Assembly: GCA_005884665.1 (NCBI GenBank)
Contig: VBAT01000015.1
Span: 1-64,000, forward strand
Length of the DNA: 64,000 nucleotides
Origin: Bacteroidota bacterium
Lineage (GTDB): Bacteria > Bacteroidota > Bacteroidia > Chitinophagales > Chitinophagaceae
Direction of reading: 5' to 3'
Shown here piece by piece: positions 27,391 through 34,403 of this stretch (its first letter is position 1; each line of letters starts with the position of its first letter). Under the pieces are notes generated by a model that did not search any database, was not told the origin of the DNA, and was given only the letters and a program-made list of their open reading frames with translations. The position numbers and the translations under genes were made by a program.

Positions 27391-27439
27391 GCGCCTTCGC
27401 CCGCCGACGCTCATGTCATGGCGTCCAGGGCTTCGGCGC
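27391..27439 (+). repeat. GC-rich hairpin in the leader of the DUF1553 gene
   Basis: The 49-bp segment folds as three stacked stems: GCGCC/GGCGC (27391-27395, 27435-27439), GCCC/GGGC (27399-27402, 27428-27431) and GACGC/GCGTC (27406-27410, 27421-27425), with a symmetric TTC/TTC internal loop and a 10-nt apical loop. It ends 43 bp before the ATG at 27483. It may be a dispersed palindromic element or an RNA control element. Confidence 0.5.
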
Positions 27440-27482
27440 TCAAGGTGGAATCTTCATCCAGTTTAAACAGGTAATTAAACAA

Positions 27483-30236
27483 ATGCGGGTCCTGACCAGG
27501 AAAAAATGGTTGCTTGTAATCTCTGTTTTGATTATCGCGGTATCCCTATTCAGGTGTAGTACCCGCCGACAACCTGTTGACTTTACAACCCAGGTAAAAC
27601 CCATCCTTAATAAAAATTGTATAACCTGCCACGGAGGTGTCAGGCAAAAAGGCGGGTTCAGTTTATTATTTCGTGAAGAGGCATTGGGCAAAACAAAATC
27701 AGGGAAATTTGCTGTCGTACCCGGTGATCCTGATCATAGCGAAATGATAAGAAGGATCACACTCAATGATCCCGAAGACCGGATGCCCTATAAACATGAT
27801 CCGCTTAGCCGGCAGGATATTGATATTCTCCGTCGCTGGATAAAAGAAGGAGCCCATTGGGGTGAACATTGGGCATACGTTCCTGTAAAAGATGTTGCAG
27901 TTCCCGGGCCAGCAACCGGGCTGTTAAAAAACTGGATAAAAAACCCGGTAGATAATTTTATCGGGCAAAAATTGGAAGAGCAGCAACTGCTTCCATCTTC
28001 GCCGGCAAATAAAGAAACGTTACTGCGTAGAGTGTCTTTGGATATTATCGGGATGCCCGCTCCCCGGCATATTGCTGATAAATTTTTGCATGATAACAGC
28101 GAACAGGCTTATGCCATCCTCGTTGACTCGTTACTGGCTTCACCGCACTACGGTGAAAAGTGGACAACCATGTGGCTTGATCTTGCTCGTTATGCAGATA
28201 CCAAAGGATATGAACGAGACGACAGCCGAGTGATCTGGCGCTACCGCGACTGGCTGATCAATTCTTTCAACCATGATAAACCGTATGATAAGTTTTTGAT
28301 TGAACAGTTAGCCGGCGACCTCATGCCCAACGCAACGGACGATGACTATATCGCAACCGCCTTTCATCGTAATACAATGACCAACGATGAGGGCGGCACA
28401 GATAATGAGGAGTTCCGAACAGCCGCTGTGCTTGACAGGGTCAATACGACCTGGCAGGCGCTGATGGGAACAACATTCGGATGTGTGCAATGTCATAGCC
28501 ATCCGTATGATCCTTTCCACCATGAAGACTATTACAAGTTCATGGCTTTTTTCAATGATTCGCGTGATGAAGATACAGAAGCGGACTATCCGTTGTTTCG
28601 TACCTGCAACGATAGTGTGCAACAGCAGCTATCAGCTCTTACAAGCTGGGTCAAACAAAATGTATCGGAACAAAAGGCAAAAGAGACTTACACGTTTTTA
28701 AAAACCTGGCAACCGGCTTACAATTCTCTTACCTGCGACAGCTTTACCAATAGCGAGCTGACCGATACAAAATGGCTTGCTTTTCGGAATCACGCAATCA
28801 GCCGCTTAAGAAACGTAGATCTCAGTCAAAAAAATTTACTCATCTACCGGTTTCTTGGCTGGCCAAAGGGTGGCGGTACCTGGAAGATACACCTCGATAA
28901 TATCAACGGTCCTGTCATAGCATCTACTTCATTTGCCCGGTCAAAGGAAAACGCAGGATGGCAATATGCCGAAACTGCATTGAAGCCTGCTGATGGAGTA
29001 CACGATCTTGTTTTTACATACGACAATCCACTGGTCACTGATTCTTTATTGAATGCGGTGATCTTTGACTGGTTTTATTTTACAGAAATATTTCCCGGCA
29101 GCGGTAAACCCGGCTATGCCGTCATGAAGAAGAACTTTTGGAAATTAATGACTGCTGATCTTCCTACCACGCCGGTAATGATGGATAATCCTTCTTCCAT
29201 GCATCGCGGGACATTTGTTTTTGAAAGAGGCAACTGGTTAGTAAAAGGAGATAAAGTCACGGCAGATGTACCGAAGGCGTTGAATCCTTTTCCGACCAAT
29301 GCGCCACGCAACAGGCTGGGACTTGCAATCTGGCTTACTTCTAAACAAAATCCACTGACAGCAAGGACGATGGTGAATCGCGTATGGGAACAGGTTTTCG
29401 GCAATGGCCTGGCAGAAACACTGGAAGACCTGGGTTCACAGGGCGTTCCACCCACGCATCCCGAGCTGCTGGACTGGTTGAGTTATCAATTCATGAACGA
29501 TTACAACTGGAGCCTGAAAAAACTAATACGCACCATTGTATTAAGCGCCACTTACAGGCAGGATTCTAAAGTAACACCTGAGTTGCTGCAAAAAGATCCC
29601 TACAACAAATATTACGCTCGTGGTGCAAGAGTTAGATTGTCGGCGGAACAGATCCGCGACCAGGCTCTATGCATAAGTGGTGTACTCTGTGATTCGATGT
29701 ATGGTCCCAGTGTGTATCCCTGGCAGCCACCGGGCATCTGGTTATCACCGTGGAACGGAGCTGTATGGCGGCAAAGCAAAGGTTGCCAGCAATACCGCCG
29801 TGGCTTATACACGTATTGGAAACGTTCAGCTGCTTATCCATCAATGATGACATTTGACGGTGTATCACGTGAAGTATGTACGGCCAGGCGGATACGAACC
29901 AATACTCCTTTGCAGGCCTTAACAACACTAAATGATTCGGTGTATATCGACCTTGCCCGGCAATTTGCGAAGCGAATGCAAAAAGAAGCCGGTGTTGACA
30001 CTAAGCAACAGATCAGCGAGGGCTTTGCATGGGCGACCAATCATACTATTGATAACAGGAGTTTACAGGCCCTGGTGAAATTGTATGAAACAGCGCTGGA
30101 CCAGTTTAAAGCAGATAAGGATAAAGCGAAGAAAATGTTGGGTGAACCAGGAAAAGAAGTAAGCGTGGAAACGGCTGCTTTGGCGGTTGTGGCAAATGCG
30201 ATACTGAATTTAGACGAAGTTGTTACGAAGAACTAA
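27483..30236 (+). CDS. PSCyt1-DUF1549-DUF1553 (planctomycete-type cytochrome) protein
   Basis: A 917-aa exported protein of the planctomycete cytochrome type. A hydrophobic N-terminal anchor (about 8-24) has a poor lipobox (LFRC). The PSCyt1 haem-binding domain carries CITCH (46-50) and the usual KSGKFAVVPGDPDHSEMIRR and DRMPYKHDPL segments. The DUF1549 domain (about 150-380) contains a second CxxCH (GCVQCHSHPYDPF) and AEKWTT-type WLDLARYADTKGYERD. The DUF1553 domain (about 610-880) includes NRLGLAIWLTSKQNPLTART and TYRQDSKVTPELL. The ATG at 27483 removes 53 spurious residues from the open frame. It heads a same-strand block with DUF1501, a TIM-barrel protein, DUF2231-cytochrome-LRR and an FAD/Fe-S dehydrogenase. 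Redox function is inferred; substrate is unknown. Confidence 0.92.
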   Translation: MRVLTRKKWLLVISVLIIAVSLFRCSTRRQPVDFTTQVKPILNKNCITCHGGVRQKGGFSLLFREEALGKTKSGKFAVVPGDPDHSEMIRRITLNDPEDRMPYKHDPLSRQDIDILRRWIKEGAHWGEHWAYVPVKDVAVPGPATGLLKNWIKNPVDNFIGQKLEEQQLLPSSPANKETLLRRVSLDIIGMPAPRHIADKFLHDNSEQAYAILVDSLLASPHYGEKWTTMWLDLARYADTKGYERDDSRVIWRYRDWLINSFNHDKPYDKFLIEQLAGDLMPNATDDDYIATAFHRNTMTNDEGGTDNEEFRTAAVLDRVNTTWQALMGTTFGCVQCHSHPYDPFHHEDYYKFMAFFNDSRDEDTEADYPLFRTCNDSVQQQLSALTSWVKQNVSEQKAKETYTFLKTWQPAYNSLTCDSFTNSELTDTKWLAFRNHAISRLRNVDLSQKNLLIYRFLGWPKGGGTWKIHLDNINGPVIASTSFARSKENAGWQYAETALKPADGVHDLVFTYDNPLVTDSLLNAVIFDWFYFTEIFPGSGKPGYAVMKKNFWKLMTADLPTTPVMMDNPSSMHRGTFVFERGNWLVKGDKVTADVPKALNPFPTNAPRNRLGLAIWLTSKQNPLTARTMVNRVWEQVFGNGLAETLEDLGSQGVPPTHPELLDWLSYQFMNDYNWSLKKLIRTIVLSATYRQDSKVTPELLQKDPYNKYYARGARVRLSAEQIRDQALCISGVLCDSMYGPSVYPWQPPGIWLSPWNGAVWRQSKGCQQYRRGLYTYWKRSAAYPSMMTFDGVSREVCTARRIRTNTPLQALTTLNDSVYIDLARQFAKRMQKEAGVDTKQQISEGFAWATNHTIDNRSLQALVKLYETALDQFKADKDKAKKMLGEPGKEVSVETAALAVVANAILNLDEVVTKN

Positions 30237-30440
30237 GAACCAAGAACCAAAAGACAAGAGCCAAAAAAGAACCAAGAAACCAAATAACAAGAACCAAATA
30301 AATTATAAATCATAAGGACCAAATTCAAAAACGTGCTTGTTGGGATACGAATTTTTAATTTAAATATTGTGATTTGGACTTTATTTGTCCCGCCAGCGGG
30401 CGGGATTGGTTCTTGAGATTTGAAATTTGAATTTATAGGT
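30237..30440. repeat. AAGAACCAA direct repeats and a CCCGCC...GGGCGGG palindrome
   Basis: Between the DUF1553 and DUF1501 genes lie at least four irregularly spaced AAGAACCAA/AAGAACCA copies (30237-30300), an inverted copy TTGGTTCTTG (30406-30415) and a perfect-ended GC palindrome CCCGCCAGCGGGCGGG (30389-30404). This array resembles intergenic repeat clusters common in Bacteroidota genomes. It could separate transcription of the two genes or weaken read-through. Confidence 0.5.
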
Positions 30441-31952
30441 ATGACACAAAAAGAACTGAATGATCAACGGTTGGTGCGGGAAGCGCAGCAGGCTGTGCTA
30501 CGCATGCATTCACGGAGGCATTTCATTAAAGAAAGTGCCATGGGTTTGGGTGCCCTGGCTTTGGGTTCTTTTTTGGGGAGTTGCGGGCGTAGGGATTCTT
30601 CATCAATGACAAACATTACTTTTGATCCCGCGCATCCTTTATTACCCAAATTGCCACCATTCCCGGGCAAAGCAAAAAGCGTGATTTACCTGCATATGGC
30701 TGGAGCGCCTTCGCAATTGGAACTGTTCGACTACAAACCTGAATTGATGAAGATGGACGGACAGGATTGCCCGCCCTCATTGCTCGAAGGGAAACGATTC
30801 GCTTTTATTCGCGGCGTTCCGAAAATGCTGGGTCCGCAGGCAAAATTTTCGCAGCGTGGTCAAAGTGGCGCCTGGATCAGTGATAATATGCCACACCTCG
30901 CAACGATCGCTGATGAGTTATGTTTTTTGAAAGCAGTGACGACCGACCAGTTTAATCATGCGCCTGCGCAGTTGATGGTACATACCGGTTCGCCCCGGTT
31001 GGGAAGACCGAGCCTGGGATCATGGGTCACTTATGGACTGGGAACCGAGAATCAGAACCTTCCTGGTTTTGTTGTATTGACAAGTGGCGGACGAACTCCC
31101 GATGCAGGAAAAAGTGTTTGGGGAAGTGGATTTCTGCCAAGCGTATACCAGGGTGTTCAATGTCGCAGTGAAGGAGATCCTGTATTATTTATGAAAGACC
31201 CTGACGGAATGAGCAGGGACCTGCGCAAGGCTTCGATCGACGCGATCAATGAAGTGAATAGCCAGGAATACACTACATATAACGATCCCGAAATATTATC
31301 CCGCATCTCGCAGTATGAAATGGCGTACAAGATGCAGATATCTGCACCAGAGGTAATGAATATTAATGATGAACCGGAGTATATTCACCAGATGTATGGT
31401 ACCAAACCGGGCCAGGCCTGTTTTGCCAATAATGTGCTGCTGGCAAGAAGGCTGGTAGAAAAAGGAGTACGGTTTGTTCAGCTGTTTGACTGGGGGTGGG
31501 ATAGTCATGGTTCAGACGAGAACCTGGCTATCGATGTTGGATTTATTAACAAATGCAGGCAATCCGATAAATGTATTACAGCTCTTATTCTCGATCTTAA
31601 ACAACGAGGCTTATTAGATGAAACGCTGGTGGTATGGGGCGGGGAGTTTGGCCGTACGCCGATGCAGGAAAACCGCGAAGGAAAAAAGATGCCTTTCAAA
31701 GGAAGAGATCATCATACCGAAGCGTTTACAATGTGGATGGCTGGCGCCGGAATAAAGAAGGGGTATAGTTATGGAGAAACAGATGAAATAGGATATAGTA
31801 CGATCAGCGGCAAAGTAGAACCTTTCGATATCCAGGCAACGATCCTGAATCAACTGGGATTTGATCACGAAAAATTTACGTATCATTTCCAGGGACGACC
31901 ATTCAGGCTGACAGACACAAGGGGAAAGGTGATCGAGGATATTTTAGCGTAA
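30441..31952 (+). CDS. Tat-exported DUF1501 protein
   Basis: A 503-aa protein of the DUF1501 family (alkaline-phosphatase/sulfatase-like fold). It has a twin-arginine signal, SRRHFIKESA (24-33), followed by a Gly/Ala/Leu-rich core and a lipobox-like LGSC. Family motifs are YLHMAGAPSQLELFDYKP near the start, FVQLFDWGWDSHG with the metal-ligand-like Asp/His, and ETLVVWGGEFGRTPM then GRDHHTEAFTMWMAGAGI. In planctomycetes and relatives it always travels with DUF1553 proteins. Here it follows the DUF1553 gene by 204 bp of repeats. The open frame starts slightly earlier with a TTG, but ATG at 30441 is preferred. Function in the pair is not known. Confidence 0.93.
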   Translation: MTQKELNDQRLVREAQQAVLRMHSRRHFIKESAMGLGALALGSFLGSCGRRDSSSMTNITFDPAHPLLPKLPPFPGKAKSVIYLHMAGAPSQLELFDYKPELMKMDGQDCPPSLLEGKRFAFIRGVPKMLGPQAKFSQRGQSGAWISDNMPHLATIADELCFLKAVTTDQFNHAPAQLMVHTGSPRLGRPSLGSWVTYGLGTENQNLPGFVVLTSGGRTPDAGKSVWGSGFLPSVYQGVQCRSEGDPVLFMKDPDGMSRDLRKASIDAINEVNSQEYTTYNDPEILSRISQYEMAYKMQISAPEVMNINDEPEYIHQMYGTKPGQACFANNVLLARRLVEKGVRFVQLFDWGWDSHGSDENLAIDVGFINKCRQSDKCITALILDLKQRGLLDETLVVWGGEFGRTPMQENREGKKMPFKGRDHHTEAFTMWMAGAGIKKGYSYGETDEIGYSTISGKVEPFDIQATILNQLGFDHEKFTYHFQGRPFRLTDTRGKVIEDILA

Positions 31953-32016
31953 CTGGAATTACCTTTCTAACGTTGCGTCGTAGCGTGGTAAAAGCCCTAT
32001 TAAGGCAGATGTTTCT

Positions 32017-32958
32017 ATGGCAAAACAAATAAATAAATTGAACCGCAGAAATTTCATACAGGCCTCCGGGACGGCAACGGCTGCATTGCTGCTTTCCCCT
32101 GAATTATTTGCTTCATCTAAACCAGCATCCACCATGGATAACAATTTTAAATTAAAAGTCCTGGCTACCAATTGGGGCTTCAATGGTACTATCGACGAAT
32201 ACTGCGCTAAAGTCAAAAAAGACGGGTATGACGGTATAGAAATATGGTGGCCCACTGAAAAAAAAGACCAGGATGGGCTATTCAATGCCTTAAAGAAATA
32301 CGGGCTGGAAGTTGGGTTTCTCACTGGAGCTTATCAAAGCGTTTTCAAAGAACATCTCGACACATTTACCAAAGCAATAGATGAGCCGGCTAACAATAAA
32401 GTCCAGCGGCCTTTATATATCAACTGTCATTCGGGAAGGGATTATTTTAGTTTCGAGCAGGGGAAAGCATTTATTGATCATACAATGGCTCTATCGAAAT
32501 CGACAGGTATAAAGATCTGTCATGAGACGCATCGCTCGAGATTGTTATATGCAGCGCCTGTTGCCAGGCAGTACATGGAAAATATTCCCGGCTTGCGCAT
32601 TACTTTCGATGTATCGCATTGGTGCAATGTGCACGAGAGCCTGCTGGATGATCAAAAAGAAACGGTAGAGATGACGCTTCAACGGGTGGATCATGTTCAT
32701 GCCCGTATCGGTCATCCTGAAGGACCGCAGGTAAATGATCCACGTGCACCGGAATGGGAAAATGCCGTGAAAGCACATTTTGCCTGGTGGGATAAGATTG
32801 CCGAGATAAAAAAACAAAAAGGCGAAGTGCTGACCGTTCTCACCGAGTTTGGCCCGGCAGACTATATGCCTACAATGCCATATACGCGCCAGCCATTGGC
32901 CGATCAATGGGGTATTAATGTTTATATGATGCAACAATTAAGAAAACGCTACTCCTAA
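32017..32958 (+). CDS. Tat-exported sugar phosphate isomerase/epimerase-like TIM barrel
   Basis: A 313-aa protein of the AP endonuclease 2 / xylose-isomerase-like TIM-barrel superfamily. A Tat signal (LNRRNFIQASG, 8-18) leads to an ALLLSPELFAS cleavage region. The barrel begins KLKVLATNWGFNGTIDEYCAKVK-like at about 42 and contains GYDGIEIWWP, IKICHETHRSR, FDVSHWCNVHESL and VDHVHARIGHPEGPQ, giving a His/Asp/Glu metal site. Export and the neighbours (DUF1501, cytochrome, FAD dehydrogenase) suggest it isomerises or lyses an oxidised sugar in the periplasm. That is inference. It is 64 bp after DUF1501 and 11 bp before the next gene. Confidence 0.9.
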   Translation: MAKQINKLNRRNFIQASGTATAALLLSPELFASSKPASTMDNNFKLKVLATNWGFNGTIDEYCAKVKKDGYDGIEIWWPTEKKDQDGLFNALKKYGLEVGFLTGAYQSVFKEHLDTFTKAIDEPANNKVQRPLYINCHSGRDYFSFEQGKAFIDHTMALSKSTGIKICHETHRSRLLYAAPVARQYMENIPGLRITFDVSHWCNVHESLLDDQKETVEMTLQRVDHVHARIGHPEGPQVNDPRAPEWENAVKAHFAWWDKIAEIKKQKGEVLTVLTEFGPADYMPTMPYTRQPLADQWGINVYMMQQLRKRYS

Positions 32959-32969
32959 ATCATTTGTTA

Positions 32970-34382
32970 GTGCTAGCCTCCATCACCGAGTTTGTCGCCC
33001 ATTTCCATCCTTCGCTTGTGCATCTACCGATCGGCTTCCTGTTAGCCGGTTTATTATTACAATGGCTATCGCGCAAGGAAAAATATAAGAGCTTGCAACA
33101 AGCCGCAACCATTGTTTTGTTAGGAGGCGCCATCACGGCTACTTTGTCAGCCATTACCGGGTATTTATTATCTATCAGCGATGATTATGATAAAAAATTA
33201 GTGGGTTGGCATCAATGGATGGGTATCTCGACGACCGTTGTAGCCTGGATGCTGTACGCATGGCAGAAGAAGCCACGCCGGTATATTAATAAAAACGTTA
33301 TTGCGGTTATTTTATTAGCGTTGATCATTATCACGGGTCATCTTGGAGGCTCCCTCACACATGGATCCGATTATCTGACCAGACCCTTGCGTTCTTCCGG
33401 GAGCGATAGTTCTTCAAATGCTGGTATCAAACCTGTCCCTGATGTGCAAGAAGCTGTTGCCTATAATGACATAGTTAAGCCTATATTCGAAACCAGGTGT
33501 TATTCCTGTCACGGTCCAAACAAACAGAAGGGTCGTTTGCGAATGGATGATGAACAGGCATTGATGAAAGGAGGAAAAGATGGGAAAGTCATCGAGCCGG
33601 GTAATGCTGATAAAAGTGAAATGATCAGGCGGTTAATGTTGCCGGTGGACAACGAAGATCATATGCCACCCAGGGAAAAACCGCAACCAACAGAAGGCCA
33701 AATAGCATTGTTACACTGGTGGATAAACAACGGCGCTGATTTTTCAAAGAAAGTAAAGGAACTTCAACAGCCTGCGCAGATAAAGCCGGTCTTGTTGGCC
33801 TTGCAGCAAGCACCCGAGACCAAAAAAGATTTTACAGCTGTACCTGCGACCCCAGTTGAAAAAGCCGATACCGCTATCATCGAAAAACTCAAAGCAAAAG
33901 GTATTGTGGTGTTACCTGTTGCACAAAACAGCAACTATCTTTCGGCGAACTTTGTTACGCACACAAGCATCGGGAATGAAGAATTGCCGTTATTGCTATC
34001 TTTAAAAAAGCAATTGATCTGGTTAAAAATGAGCTATACAAACCTGGACGATAGCCACGCAACAGCTATCGGGGAATTAAAAAATCTTACACGGCTCAGC
34101 CTGGATCATACAAATATTACCGATGCGGGAATAAACTCACTAAAGACGTTATCCAACCTGCAATACCTTAACCTGGTGGCTACAAAAATCACTGCACAGG
34201 GAATCCTTCAGTTAAAGGGCCTGGAGAAGCTTCAGTCCATGTTCCTTTATCAAACGCCTGTTAAGAAAGAAGAATGGGCGGCTTTGAAAGCTGCTTTTCC
34301 CAAAACACAAATCGATTCGGGGGGTTATCTTGTGGAGACATTGCCAACGGATACAGTCCAGGTAAAAGCAAAAAAATATTGA
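32970..34382 (+). CDS. DUF2231 membrane - planctomycete cytochrome - leucine-rich repeat fusion
   Basis: A 470-aa multi-domain membrane protein. Residues 1-125 hold four helices of the DUF2231 type (HFHPSLVHLPIGFLLAGLLL and GITGYLLS-like). Residues 160-250 form a PSCyt1 c-type haem domain with CYSCH (177-181), KGRLRMDDEQALMKGG, EPGNADKSEMIRR and MPPREKPQPTE. After a Pro/Ala/Lys linker, residues ~330-440 contain leucine-rich repeats (LKNLTRLSLDHTNITDAGIN, LSNLQYLNLVATKITAQGIL). There is no good ATG: TTG at 32964 or GTG at 32970 must start it; GTG was taken. It sits 11 bp after the TIM-barrel gene and 21 bp before the dehydrogenase, so these are one operon. Electron transfer across the membrane is inferred. 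Confidence 0.88.
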   Translation: MLASITEFVAHFHPSLVHLPIGFLLAGLLLQWLSRKEKYKSLQQAATIVLLGGAITATLSAITGYLLSISDDYDKKLVGWHQWMGISTTVVAWMLYAWQKKPRRYINKNVIAVILLALIIITGHLGGSLTHGSDYLTRPLRSSGSDSSSNAGIKPVPDVQEAVAYNDIVKPIFETRCYSCHGPNKQKGRLRMDDEQALMKGGKDGKVIEPGNADKSEMIRRLMLPVDNEDHMPPREKPQPTEGQIALLHWWINNGADFSKKVKELQQPAQIKPVLLALQQAPETKKDFTAVPATPVEKADTAIIEKLKAKGIVVLPVAQNSNYLSANFVTHTSIGNEELPLLLSLKKQLIWLKMSYTNLDDSHATAIGELKNLTRLSLDHTNITDAGINSLKTLSNLQYLNLVATKITAQGILQLKGLEKLQSMFLYQTPVKKEEWAALKAAFPKTQIDSGGYLVETLPTDTVQVKAKKY

Positions 34383-34403
34383 TGACCGGTTAAAGCTATT
34401 AGA

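Noticed and set aside
30237-30440. CRISPR-like array of AAGAACCAA repeats
   Set aside because: Repeats are only 8-9 bp, imperfect and unevenly spaced, and no cas gene is near.
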